The notes under the pieces were generated by a model. The model saw only the letters and a program-made list of their open reading frames with translations, searched no databases and was not told the DNA's origin. Below, one piece after another: positions 6,873 to 14,798 of a DNA stretch of 17,050 nt. The DNA lies in assembly GCA_043801935.1 (NCBI GenBank), contig JAZDLO010000069.1, positions 1 to 17,050 on the forward strand, read 5' to 3'. Every line of letters starts with the position of its first letter. Within the stretch, counting starts at the first letter, position 1. Made by a program: the position numbers and the translations under genes. Source of the stretch: JAZDLO01 sp043801935. Its GTDB lineage: Bacteria; Actinomycetota; Thermoleophilia; RBG-16-64-13.

Positions 6873-6904
6873 GGGGCCCGGGCGGCGGGTGCCGCCCGGG
6901 CCCC
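6873..6904 (+). other. Perfect 14-bp GC hairpin between ino1 and the GT4-PHP gene
   Basis: GGGGCCCGGGCGGC (6873-6886), loop GGGT, GCCGCCCGGGCCCC (6891-6904). It begins 20 bases after the ino1 stop and ends 19 bases before the next GTG. No T-tract follows (AGTGTCTC), so it is not a classical terminator. It could stabilise the upstream mRNA 3' end or reduce read-through into the next gene. Confidence 0.75.
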
Positions 6905-6923
6905 AGTGTCTCGAGGGCCCCGC

Positions 6924-9017
6924 GTGAAGGCAAATCTACACATAGCTTTGGTGACGCCGTTCTCGTGGAGCGCACCCAGCGCCGTCAACCAGCAGGTGGC
7001 CGACCTCGCGCGCGGACTTAAGGCCCGGGGCCATCTGCCCGTGGTCGTCGCCTCCTCCGATGAGTTTGGCGAGGCCACGCGCATGCGGTCTCTATTCCAG
7101 CGGACCCGCGGGCAGGTGGTCGGTCTTCTGAGCGAGTATCGCCATGGAGCTGCTCCGGATGCCCTGCTGCTCCCTCCCTCCGGTCTGGGACCTTTGGCTC
7201 CGGAGGATGGTATCCCGGTCGTACCCGTCGGCTACAGCTTCCCGGTGAGGATCAATGGAGGGGTGGCCAATCTCGGTCTTCCCGTGGACGTCACCTCCCG
7301 TCTGGAGAAGCTCATGCTGGGCGCGGACTTCGACTTGGTGCACGTGCATGAGCCCATAGCCCCGTCGCTGAGCTTCACGGTCCTCCGCGAAGCCCGTAGC
7401 CCGGTGGTGGGCACCTTCCATCTGACCCCTGTGGGCGTGGCCGCGTACGAACTAGGGCAGGCGCTGCTCGAGCGCTTCTTCCTCCGGCTCGACGCCCGCA
7501 TCGTCACCTTCGCCCACGGGCAGCGGATGATGGAGGATCTCTACCCGGGCGAGTATCAGGTCGTACCCTGCGCCACGGGGATCGCCCTCCGTCCCGCCGG
7601 GCCGGGGCTGCAAGAGGCGCTGGGCGCGCTGTCTCAGGGTCTGCCCGGTACCAGATCCGGTGCCCCTCTTGGACGTTTCGGCCTCTACCTCTATCGGGGC
7701 GACGGCCGTCGCTCGTACCGGGCACTGCTCCGGGCCCTGCTCGCCGACTTCCCCCCGGATCTCGACCGCGTGGTGATGGCTCTGCATCGACCATCGGTGG
7801 AACGGTGGCTGCCGCGCGCGGCCCCGCGTAAGCTCAGGTCGCGGGTGGCGCTCTACGAGTTCGATGCTCCCGAAGAACTGGCGCCGTTGTACCGTTCAGC
7901 AGCGGTCGCGATCCTGCCCTACCTTGGCGGGGAATGGCTTTGCACCACAGCTGCCGAGGCGGTCGTTTGTGGCTGCCCCGTGGTCGGGCCCGATCTCCCA
8001 CCCTTGTGGGACCACATGTCCGCCGGTCTGAGCACATGCGCGGTCTTCTCGCCGAACGAGTCAGGCTCGTTGAGCGCTGCTATCGCCGCGGTGGTAACCG
8101 GGACGGCCTCCGGCGGTACGCATCCGGCGGGCTTGGTCGACATTGCCGCGCCGGCCCCCGACGCGTATACGATGGCCGCCGCCGCCTGTCGGGTGGAGGA
8201 GATCTATCGAAAGACCATCGCCGCCACCAGTGGGCGAGACGGCCTGGTCGGCAAGGCTCCGGTGGCGGGCCATTCTCTCCACGTTCGCGGCATCGGCGAG
8301 GAGCCGACCCGCAGGCGCCTTCGCCACGCCGCGCTCGGCCCCTCGCGGCCCGACTGGATCAACGCCGATCTCCACGTCCACTCCAACTTCTCCAAGGATT
8401 GCGCGAGTCCCATTGAGGCGATCCTGTCCACCGCCCGTCAGATCGGTCTGGGGGCCCTGGCGATAGCCGACCATAATGAGATCGAGGGCGCCTTCTTTGC
8501 CCGAGAGATCGCCGATGGTGACCCTTTCGTCATCGTGGCTGAGGAGGTCATGACGGCCGAAGGTGAGGTGATAGGGCTCTTCCTCAAGGAGGCGGTCCCG
8601 AAGGGCCTGACCTTCGACGAGACCTTGTCTCTGATCAAGGAGCAGGGTGGCCTGGTCTATGTCCCCCACCCTTTCGATGCTCTCCGCACCACGCCGACCT
8701 ATCGAGCGCTGGTCGACAATCTGCATCGGATCGACGTCATCGAGATCTACAACGCGAAAGTGGCTCTCTCCTCGTTCAATCTAAGCGCCGAAAGGTTCGC
8801 GGCCAAATACAATATCGTCGCTGGGGCAGGAAGCGACGCGCACGTGCTTCAGGGACTGGGCACCGCCATGCTGCGCATGCCTCGTTTCACCGATCAGCAG
8901 AGTTTCATGGCGGCTTTGTGGGAAGCTGACATTATCGCCAGACGCAAGAATCTCCTGTATCTACAGTCACTGAAGCTGCTACAGACCACACTCGACCGGG
9001 TTCTTCCCGAAGACTAG
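6924..9017 (+). CDS. PimA-like GT4 glycosyltransferase fused to PHP-domain phosphoesterase
   Basis: The protein has 697 residues and two enzymes in one chain. The N-terminal half (about 1-425) is a GT-B glycosyltransferase of family GT4. It contains VTPFSW at the first strand, PVRINGGVANL, HVHEPIAPSLS at 140-150 (close to the PimA signature HEPNAPSLS) and an E-x7-E motif at E337/E345. The usual donor-phosphate segment (GRxxxRKG) is altered to YRGDGRRSY. After a linker the C-terminal part (about 478-690) is a PHP domain with all main metal-binding motifs: DLHVHS (482-487), ADHNE (515-519), E540/E541, PHP (581-583) and GSDAH (636-640). GTG 6924 is chosen because GAGGG at 6913-6917 precedes it by six bases; GTG 6906 would place its ribosome-binding site inside the hairpin. 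The operon context suggests glycosylation of phosphatidylinositol, with the PHP part as phosphatase. This is inference. Confidence 0.88.
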   Translation: MKANLHIALVTPFSWSAPSAVNQQVADLARGLKARGHLPVVVASSDEFGEATRMRSLFQRTRGQVVGLLSEYRHGAAPDALLLPPSGLGPLAPEDGIPVVPVGYSFPVRINGGVANLGLPVDVTSRLEKLMLGADFDLVHVHEPIAPSLSFTVLREARSPVVGTFHLTPVGVAAYELGQALLERFFLRLDARIVTFAHGQRMMEDLYPGEYQVVPCATGIALRPAGPGLQEALGALSQGLPGTRSGAPLGRFGLYLYRGDGRRSYRALLRALLADFPPDLDRVVMALHRPSVERWLPRAAPRKLRSRVALYEFDAPEELAPLYRSAAVAILPYLGGEWLCTTAAEAVVCGCPVVGPDLPPLWDHMSAGLSTCAVFSPNESGSLSAAIAAVVTGTASGGTHPAGLVDIAAPAPDAYTMAAAACRVEEIYRKTIAATSGRDGLVGKAPVAGHSLHVRGIGEEPTRRRLRHAALGPSRPDWINADLHVHSNFSKDCASPIEAILSTARQIGLGALAIADHNEIEGAFFAREIADGDPFVIVAEEVMTAEGEVIGLFLKEAVPKGLTFDETLSLIKEQGGLVYVPHPFDALRTTPTYRALVDNLHRIDVIEIYNAKVALSSFNLSAERFAAKYNIVAGAGSDAHVLQGLGTAMLRMPRFTDQQSFMAALWEADIIARRKNLLYLQSLKLLQTTLDRVLPED

Positions 9018-9153
9018 TGTCGCTTGTCCTCGGACCGGAGGAATTCGTCGACCGCCCGCCAATATAGTCTCTACCCCCATGGGCCGGGATGGCGTCAGCG
9101 CTTTCTCCAAGCCCTCATTGACGGGTGGCTGCGGACGTGATTGACCACGCGAT

Positions 9154-9798
9154 ATGGAAGTCGGTCTGGGCGATATTGTGAAAGACTCACCGCCTCTCGC
9201 GGAAGCCAATGAGATCTATCGGAAGCTCGAAGAGCGGGCGATCGCCGAGAGCAACGATCTTAACCACCGGGTCGCTCATTGCCGGAAGTGCCGCAGAGGG
9301 GAATTCCTGCCCACGGTCGGTTCCGGGCACCCGTTGGCCGACATCCTCCTGCTGAAGTACCAGCCTCACTACCTCGAGGTCACGGAGGGCGTGGCCTTCT
9401 ACGGCCGCTCCGGAACGGCGGTGCTCAAGAGCATGGAACGCTTGGGAGTCAATCCCTTGATCGTCTACGGGACCAACCTCCTGAAGTGCCACGACGTGGA
9501 TCCGGCAGAGGGAGAGAAGAACTGCCCCGCCTACTGGTTGGAGGAATTCCACATTACCCAGCCTCGCATCGTAGCGGTAATGGGCAGGCAGACATTGGAC
9601 GCGGTCAATCGGGACCGAATCGCGGGGATGAAGGAGCTGTCGTGGGATCTAGGTGTGCTCCAGGACTTCACAGCCTTCTGCAAGGCTTTGGTCACGCCCG
9701 ACATCGACGGGGCTCTCGACGAGGAAGAGGCAAAGGGTGAGTTCTGGAAGGCGTTTCGGAATCTGAGCGAGTGGTTCCGCGACGAGCCCCCTTACTAG
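9154..9798 (+). CDS. Divergent uracil-DNA glycosylase superfamily protein with Fe-S cysteines
   Basis: The protein has 214 residues. It follows the layout of family 4 uracil-DNA glycosylases: C43-x2-C46 early, and C112-x11-C124 after a KC motif (NLLKC, as in UDG4 VKCRPP). These four Cys should hold a 4Fe-4S cluster. FYGRSGTAVLKSMERLGV matches the PFVGRAG-containing helix, and VAVMGRQTLDAV matches the strand-helix that follows. The two catalytic motifs are changed. The GEAPG-type loop reads KYQPHYLE (68-75), and the C-terminal HPS motif seems to be replaced by TPD. Uracil excision by the usual mechanism is therefore doubtful; the protein may bind DNA or act on another lesion. ATG 9154 has no clear Shine-Dalgarno, and GTG 9178 is an in-frame alternative. 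The 136-base gap upstream holds only a weak TATAGT at 9063, without a good -35. Confidence 0.72.
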   Translation: MEVGLGDIVKDSPPLAEANEIYRKLEERAIAESNDLNHRVAHCRKCRRGEFLPTVGSGHPLADILLLKYQPHYLEVTEGVAFYGRSGTAVLKSMERLGVNPLIVYGTNLLKCHDVDPAEGEKNCPAYWLEEFHITQPRIVAVMGRQTLDAVNRDRIAGMKELSWDLGVLQDFTAFCKALVTPDIDGALDEEEAKGEFWKAFRNLSEWFRDEPPY

Positions 9799-9828
9799 AC
9801 GTCGCGTCGACCGCCTTCCGCTTCGCCG

Positions 9829-9880
9829 ATCCCCATCCCGTAGTCGACCTAACAGTCGAGCCCTCGCCACGCATGGGGAT
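9829..9880. repeat. Short inverted repeat ATCCCCAT / ATGGGGAT
   Basis: The 8-bp arms 9829-9836 and 9873-9880 enclose 36 bases, between the UDG-like gene and the DUF1269-like gene. Three GTCGAC sites lie within or near it. It has no T-tract. It may be a weak stem or chance, and nothing else is visible in this 144-base gap apart from the downstream ribosome-binding site. Confidence 0.3.
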
Positions 9881-9942
9881 GTCGACGGTTGGGTAGATGG
9901 CCTCAAGTGCAATGCACGTGAGTCGGACCTGGGAGAGCGTAG

Positions 9943-10458
9943 ATGGCTGAGACCAGACACCTCGTCGTGGCGGTCTTCGAGAACGAGGCCGCAGCGACGT
10001 CGGCTGCTAAGTGGTTGAGGAAGTGGGAGAGGATGAGCAAGGACGTCGACGACATCAAGTTCGGCGCCATGAGCGTCCTCACGGCCGACGAGGACAGGGA
10101 GATCAAGATCCGCCGGGTCGGTAGGCGTGACACCGGAGCCGGCGCGGGAGTCGGTCTGATCATCGGGGCGTTGGCCGGCGCGCTCACCGCCGGCGTCGGA
10201 CTGCTCGGTGGTCTGGCCGCCGGCGCCTTGGCGGGCGGGGTCGGTGGGGGGCTGATCCACAAGGGCCTCGGTATGCACGAGGGGGATCTGGCTGGGTTGA
10301 CCGACCAGCTGTGCTCAGGCCGAGCCGCCGTCGCTACTGTGGTCCACGAGTCAGACGTGGCGGCGGTAACAGAGGGACTGATCGACCTGGGAGGCAGGAC
10401 CGAGGTATACGAGTGCAACCTTGACGCGCTGAAAGAGGTCGGCGAGGACCGGTCCTAA
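9943..10458 (+). CDS. DUF1269-like glycine-zipper membrane-associated protein
   Basis: The protein has 171 residues. It opens with a ferredoxin-like beta-alpha segment (HLVVAVFENEAAATSAAKWL), then a charged stretch and a long Gly/Ala-rich hydrophobic core at about residues 65-103, where Gly recurs at short intervals (GAGAGVGLIIGALAGALTAG, then GGLAAGALAGGVGGG). A second soluble segment (AAVATVVHESDVAAVTEGL) resembles the first and may complete the fold. This is the arrangement of DUF1269 and similar glycine-zipper proteins, which have no established biochemical role; some members are linked to stress responses. GGGAGA at 9931-9936, six bases upstream, supports ATG 9943. The stop codon overlaps the stop of the opposing methyltransferase gene by four bases. 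The family call is likely; function is unknown. Confidence 0.75.
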   Translation: MAETRHLVVAVFENEAAATSAAKWLRKWERMSKDVDDIKFGAMSVLTADEDREIKIRRVGRRDTGAGAGVGLIIGALAGALTAGVGLLGGLAAGALAGGVGGGLIHKGLGMHEGDLAGLTDQLCSGRAAVATVVHESDVAAVTEGLIDLGGRTEVYECNLDALKEVGEDRS

Positions 10459-11951
10459 CTCGGGTCCGCAGGGACCCTGAAGGGGCGCTCTGCGCGACCT
10501 TCGTGGGCGAGCAGGCCCACGGCCTCCACGTGTGGCGTGTGCGGGAACATGTCCACCGGGGTGACCCTCTCCAGACGATAACCGTACTCCTGGAACCGGG
10601 CCACGTTGGGTGCCATCGTGGTCGGGTTGCATGAGACGTACACGATCCGGGGGGCCGCCACCTCACCGATCCGAGATATCGCTTTCTTGCTCAACCCGGC
10701 GCGTGGGGGGTCGACGATGATCACGTCAGGCCTCTCCAGGCCCTCGGGCAGGCGGCGGGTGCCATCGGCCACCTCCCGTAAGACTTTGCCCACGTCGCCC
10801 TCCAAGAAGACAGCATTGTCGATCCCGTTGAGACGGGCGTTCTCGTGCGCGTCCTCTACCGCAGCGGGTACGGACTCGATCCCCAGCACCGCCTTGGCCC
10901 GGCCGGCCAGCGACAAGCCGATGGACCCGACCCCCGAGTAGAGGTCCCAGACGACCGGGCCGCTAGGCGTCACGGACGCGCCGGGCATCGCCGGGTCGCC
11001 GGCTGCCCCCGGTCCGATCGGCGCAAGGCCGGCCTCGCAGGCCACAAGCCCGTACAGCGCGTGGGCCATCAGGGTGTTCGTCTGGAAGAACGCATCGACG
11101 GAGACCTTGAGCGTGATGCCCGCTACCTTCTCGAGTAAGTACGGCCGCCCCCACAACGCGCGCCACTCCAGCCCGGAGCTGATCTCGGCCCGGCCACCAT
11201 TGGTTGCGTGGACTATGCCCACCACTTCTGGGTGAGCGGATCGCAGTCGCTCGACGAGCCCCGCGGTATCAGGCAGATCCGCCGGAGTAGTCACCAGACT
11301 GACAAGGACCTCCTGCCCCATTCGAGCGGAGCGGACCAAGAGATGGCGCACGAAGCCTGTCGCCGTCCGGGGGTCCCAACCGGCCAGCGAGCTGTCGCGC
11401 AGCCAGCGCTCCACCGTGCCGCGCACCTGCTCCATGGCAGAACCGAGCAGATGGCATTCGGAGAGCGGGAGAACAGAGTCCCAGCGGCCTGGAGGGCGGA
11501 ATCCGACAACGGCGCCTTCATCGGTCATCCCTACCGAGAAATCGGCGCGGTTGCGATATCGCCAGGGGTTCGCCATACCCAATGCCGAGCGAAGGCTGAA
11601 GCCGCTCACCCCTCCCAGATGCTCCAGAGATTCGCGGACCTGGCGGGCCTTATACTCCAGTTGCACGCAGTAGTCGAGGTTCTGCCAGACGCAACCGCCA
11701 CAGAGTCCGAAGGAGCAGCAAAGAGCGTCGCAACGATCGGGGGAATGCGTCACCAACTCCACCGCCCGAGCTTCCGCGTAGCGCTTCTTCGTCTTGGTCA
11801 CGAGCGCCCGTGTGACATCGCCGGGGACAGCGCCGCTCACGAACACGACGAAGTCATCGATCCTCGCCACTCCCTTGCCTCCAAAGGCGAGACCGGTGAC
11901 GGTCAGATCTATGATTTGATTTCTGCGGAGCTTAGGAGCGGGCGACGCCAT
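10455..11951 (-). CDS. TrmA/RlmD-type RNA (uracil-5-)-methyltransferase
   Basis: The protein has 498 residues. An N-terminal TRAM domain (IIDLTVTGLAFGGKGVARIDDFVVFVSG, residues 14-40 and on) binds RNA. A 4Fe-4S site follows: C78-x5-C84-x2-C87 with CGGC, and a fourth Cys probably at 166. The C-terminal Rossmann domain binds SAM (VWDLYSGVGSIGLSLAG). VDPPRAGLSKKAI and YVSCNPTT carry the catalytic Cys (residue 441). The enzyme methylates C5 of uracil in 23S rRNA or tRNA; the exact target cannot be told from sequence. A Pro/Gly/Ala-rich insert of about 20 residues (GPGAAGDPAMPGASVTPSG) precedes the SAM motif and makes the protein longer than usual. ATG 11951 is preferred because the TRAM domain starts just after it; the longer frame upstream is low-complexity Arg/Pro. 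TATACT lies six bases before the ATG, which suggests a leaderless mRNA. Confidence 0.92.
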   Translation of the reverse strand: MASPAPKLRRNQIIDLTVTGLAFGGKGVARIDDFVVFVSGAVPGDVTRALVTKTKKRYAEARAVELVTHSPDRCDALCCSFGLCGGCVWQNLDYCVQLEYKARQVRESLEHLGGVSGFSLRSALGMANPWRYRNRADFSVGMTDEGAVVGFRPPGRWDSVLPLSECHLLGSAMEQVRGTVERWLRDSSLAGWDPRTATGFVRHLLVRSARMGQEVLVSLVTTPADLPDTAGLVERLRSAHPEVVGIVHATNGGRAEISSGLEWRALWGRPYLLEKVAGITLKVSVDAFFQTNTLMAHALYGLVACEAGLAPIGPGAAGDPAMPGASVTPSGPVVWDLYSGVGSIGLSLAGRAKAVLGIESVPAAVEDAHENARLNGIDNAVFLEGDVGKVLREVADGTRRLPEGLERPDVIIVDPPRAGLSKKAISRIGEVAAPRIVYVSCNPTTMAPNVARFQEYGYRLERVTPVDMFPHTPHVEAVGLLAHEGRAERPFRVPADPS

Positions 11952-11957
11952 ACGCCC

Positions 11958-11963
11958 AGTATA
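11958..11963 (-). promoter_or_regulatory. -10 element immediately before the methyltransferase ATG
   Basis: TATACT on the minus strand is separated from ATG 11951 by six bases, so transcription would start at or beside the start codon. No Shine-Dalgarno is present. No convincing -35 is found at 16-18 bases. Confidence 0.4.
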
Positions 11964-12012
11964 CGCACGCCTCGACGCGCGGACCCCCTCGAGGGCAAGC
12001 GGCATCAGAACA

Positions 12013-12057
12013 GGCCGCCGGAGGCGCCGGCGGGCCAGATAGCCGCTGGGCCCCAGC
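12013..12057. other. Two GC-rich stems between clpB and the methyltransferase gene
   Basis: CCGCCGG (12015-12021) pairs with CCGGCGG (12027-12033) around AGGCG. GCTGGG (12045-12050) and CCCAGC (12052-12057) form a second palindrome. They lie 36-80 bases after the clpB stop. With no T-tract on either strand, they can only be called possible terminator or mRNA-end structures. Confidence 0.4.
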
Positions 12058-12092
12058 CATCCCCCGCCCGCCATCCGCCGGCTCGTAGGCTC

Positions 12093-14705
12093 TTAGTCGT
12101 CGCCGACCGTGGCTTCCTCGGAAGGTTGCGCCGCCTTCTCGAATACCAGCCCCAGATTCAGCTCATCCACTCTAATGGTGTCGCCGTCGCGGAACTCGCC
12201 CTTGAGCAGGGCCATGGCCACTTGGTCCTGGATCTCCTTCTGGATGAGCCGCTTGAGCGGCCGGGCGCCGTAGGCCGGGTCGTAGCCTTGCTGGGCCAGA
12301 TAGGCCTTGGCGGCGTCGGTGATCTCCAGGGTGATGTCGCGCTCGGCCAGTCGCTTACGCAACAGCTCGAGCTGGATGTCGACGATGCCCTTGATGTGCT
12401 CCAGCGACAAGCGGTGGAAGATGATGACCTCATCCACCCGGTTGAGGAACTCAGGCTTGAATGTGGCCTGCAATAGATCGGTCATGCGCATGTCCATCTC
12501 GATCTCGGTGATGTCGGGGTCGAGGATGAACTGGCTGCCGATGTTGGAAGTCATGATGATCACGGCGTTCTTGAAGTCCACCGTGCGCCCATGGCCGTCG
12601 GTCAGCCGTCCCTCGTCGAGGATCTGGAGGAGCAGGTTGAAGACGTCGGGGTGGGCTTTCTCGATCTCGTCCATGAGTAGCACCGAGTAGGGCCGCCGCC
12701 GCACGGCCTCGGTGAGATAGCCGCCCTCCTCGTAGCCCACGTAGCCGGGCGGCGCCCCGATCAGCCGGGCTACCGAGTGCCGTTCCTGGTACTCGCTCAT
12801 GTCGACGCGGACCATGGCCTTCTCGTCGTCGAACAGGAACTCGGCCAGGGCCCGGCCCAACTCGGTCTTACCCACACCGGTGGGGCCCAGGAAGATGAAG
12901 CTGCCGATAGGCCGGTTTGGGTCCTGCAGCCCCGAGCGGGCCCGGCGGATAGCGCTCGCCACGGCCCGCAGAGCGTCATCCTGGCCCACCACCCGGCGGT
13001 GGAGTCGCTCCTCCATATGGATGAGCTTCTCCACTTCGCCCTCGAGCAGCCGGCTGACGGGAATACCGGTCCACTTGCCCACTACCTCGGCTATGTCCTC
13101 CTCTTCCACTTCTTCCTTCAGCATCTTCACGTCGCGCTGCAGTTCGTTCAGACGCGCGTTCTCGGCCGTCAGCTGCCGCTCCGACTCGGGGATGCTTCCG
13201 TAGCGCAGCTCGGCCGCCTTTTGCAGGTCACCTACTCGCTCAGCTTTCTCCGCTTCGGTCTTGGCCTGCTCGATCTGTTCCTTGAGAGCCTGGATCTTGC
13301 CGATGGCCTCTTTCTCCGCCTGCCAGTGGGCCTTCATGCCCGCCGATTGTTCGCGCAGCTCGGCCAGTTCGGCTTCGATGGCCTTACGCCGCTCCTTGGA
13401 GACGGCGTCCTTCTCCTTGCTGAGGGCGTGCAGTTCGATGTCCAGTTGCTTGATCCGCCGCTCTACCTGGTCGATCTCCATAGGCATGGAATCGATCTCG
13501 ATGCGCAGCCGGCTCGCCGCCTCGTCCACCAGGTCGATGGCCTTGTCAGGTAGGAATCGGTCCGAGATGTAGCGATGGGAGAGCACCGCCGCCGCCACCA
13601 GGGCGGAGTCCTGGATCCGGACCCCATGGTGAACCTCATAGCGTTCCTTGAGTCCCCGCAGGATCGCTATGGTGTCCTCCACCGTCGGTTCCCCGACCAA
13701 CACCGGCTGGAAGCGTCGTTCCAGAGCGGCGTCCTTTTCCACGTACTTACGGTACTCGTCCAAGGTGGTCGCGCCCACTACCCGCAGCTCGCCCCGGGCC
13801 AGCATGGGTTTGAGCATGTTTGAGGCGTCCACCGCCCCCTCGGCTCCTCCGGCGCCCACGATGGTGTGCATCTCGTCGATGAAGGTGATGATCTCACCTC
13901 CTGAATCGGCGATCTCTTTGAGCACCGCTTTGAGTCGCTCCTCGAACTCACCCCGGTATTTGGCGCCGGCCACCATGGCTCCGATGTCGAGGGCGATCAC
14001 TCGCTTGTTCTTGAGGCCTTCGGGAACGTCCCCGGAGACGATGCGCTGGGCCAACCCTTCGACGATGGCCGTCTTGCCTACTCCCGGCTCTCCGATCAGG
14101 ACGGGGTTGTTCTTGGTGCGGCGGCTGAGGACTTGTATCACCCTGCGGATCTCATCGTCCCTCCCGATCACCGGATCGAGCTTGCCCCGACAGGCGAGGT
14201 CGGTGAGGTCGCGTCCGAAACGCTGCAAGGCTTGGTATTTCTCCTCGGCGTTGGGATCCTCGGCCCGCTGCGAGCCGCGGATGTCTTTGAGCACCTGGAA
14301 GATGACGTCTCGAGTGAGGCCGTAGCGCTTGAATAGGTCGCCGAGCCAGGCCTTGTTTGCCGCCAAGCCCATCAGCACGTGCTCGGTGGAGACGTAGGCG
14401 TCTTTCATCTTGTCAGCCTCGGCTTGGGCTGCGTCCAGCGCCTCTTGTGTCTCTCTGGCCAGTCCGATCTGGGTGGCGCCGTGCACCGTGGAGAAATGGC
14501 CCAGCCGGTTCTCGAGCTCGGCCCGCACCGAGGCGTGGCTCACTCCGATCCGTTCGAGGATCGGCACCGCCAGCCCGCCCTCTTGGTCGATCAAGGCGAC
14601 GGCAAGGTGCTCCGGCTCGATCTGCGCGTGTCCGCGCTCCTGCGCCAGTTTCTGGGTGGCCGCCAGGGCCTCCTGAGCCTTGAGAGTGAGTCGCTCCAAC
14701 TGCAT
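12093..14705 (-). CDS. clpB: ATP-dependent disaggregase ClpB
   Basis: The protein has 870 residues, the normal ClpB length. The N-terminal Clp-N domain (residues 1-145) begins MQLERLTLKAQEAL. The first AAA+ domain has Walker A GEPGVGKT near 204-211 and Walker B ITFIDEMHT. A long charged middle region (about 395-520, for example KERRKAIEAELAELREQ) is the coiled-coil propeller that separates ClpB from ClpA and ClpC and binds DnaK. The second AAA+ domain has Walker A GPTGVGKT near 606-613, SEYQERHSVARLIGAPPGYVGYEEGG and the C-terminal small domain (GARPLKRLIQKEI). The cytosolic hexamer rescues aggregated proteins with DnaK. ATG 14705 is used because this is the universal N-terminus; an upstream in-frame start would add 12 residues. 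A ribosome-binding site AGGAGC lies about 11 bases away. Control is probably by heat stress through the dyads upstream. Confidence 0.97.
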   Translation of the reverse strand: MQLERLTLKAQEALAATQKLAQERGHAQIEPEHLAVALIDQEGGLAVPILERIGVSHASVRAELENRLGHFSTVHGATQIGLARETQEALDAAQAEADKMKDAYVSTEHVLMGLAANKAWLGDLFKRYGLTRDVIFQVLKDIRGSQRAEDPNAEEKYQALQRFGRDLTDLACRGKLDPVIGRDDEIRRVIQVLSRRTKNNPVLIGEPGVGKTAIVEGLAQRIVSGDVPEGLKNKRVIALDIGAMVAGAKYRGEFEERLKAVLKEIADSGGEIITFIDEMHTIVGAGGAEGAVDASNMLKPMLARGELRVVGATTLDEYRKYVEKDAALERRFQPVLVGEPTVEDTIAILRGLKERYEVHHGVRIQDSALVAAAVLSHRYISDRFLPDKAIDLVDEAASRLRIEIDSMPMEIDQVERRIKQLDIELHALSKEKDAVSKERRKAIEAELAELREQSAGMKAHWQAEKEAIGKIQALKEQIEQAKTEAEKAERVGDLQKAAELRYGSIPESERQLTAENARLNELQRDVKMLKEEVEEEDIAEVVGKWTGIPVSRLLEGEVEKLIHMEERLHRRVVGQDDALRAVASAIRRARSGLQDPNRPIGSFIFLGPTGVGKTELGRALAEFLFDDEKAMVRVDMSEYQERHSVARLIGAPPGYVGYEEGGYLTEAVRRRPYSVLLMDEIEKAHPDVFNLLLQILDEGRLTDGHGRTVDFKNAVIIMTSNIGSQFILDPDITEIEMDMRMTDLLQATFKPEFLNRVDEVIIFHRLSLEHIKGIVDIQLELLRKRLAERDITLEITDAAKAYLAQQGYDPAYGARPLKRLIQKEIQDQVAMALLKGEFRDGDTIRVDELNLGLVFEKAAQPSEEATVGDD

Positions 14706-14761
14706 GAGTATCAGTGCTCCTAGTCCCCGTGTCTTGAACACCGGAAACGTACTACTTAATC

Positions 14762-14798
14762 TTATGACGCATAAAATCTTATATGATAGGACTCATAT
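14762..14798. promoter_or_regulatory. Two AT-rich dyads over the clpB promoter, candidate operator
   Basis: TTATG-ACG-CATAA (14762-14774) lies around the expected transcription start. ATATGA-TAGGAC-TCATAT (14781-14798) lies between the -35 and -10. Both dyads are perfect and share a WTATG(A) half-site. They match neither CIRCE nor the HspR HAIR consensus as I know them. A repressor bound here would block RNA polymerase. Confidence 0.5.

Noticed and set aside
6906..6923. Upstream GTG start for the GT4-PHP protein
   Set aside because: Its ribosome-binding site would lie within the 14-bp hairpin. GTG 6924 has GAGGG at good spacing and starts just before the first beta strand.
11208..12476. Long open frame on the plus strand (422 codons)
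   Set aside because: It lies antisense to the methyltransferase and clpB genes, spans the gap between them, has no recognisable domain, and is expected by chance at this GC content.
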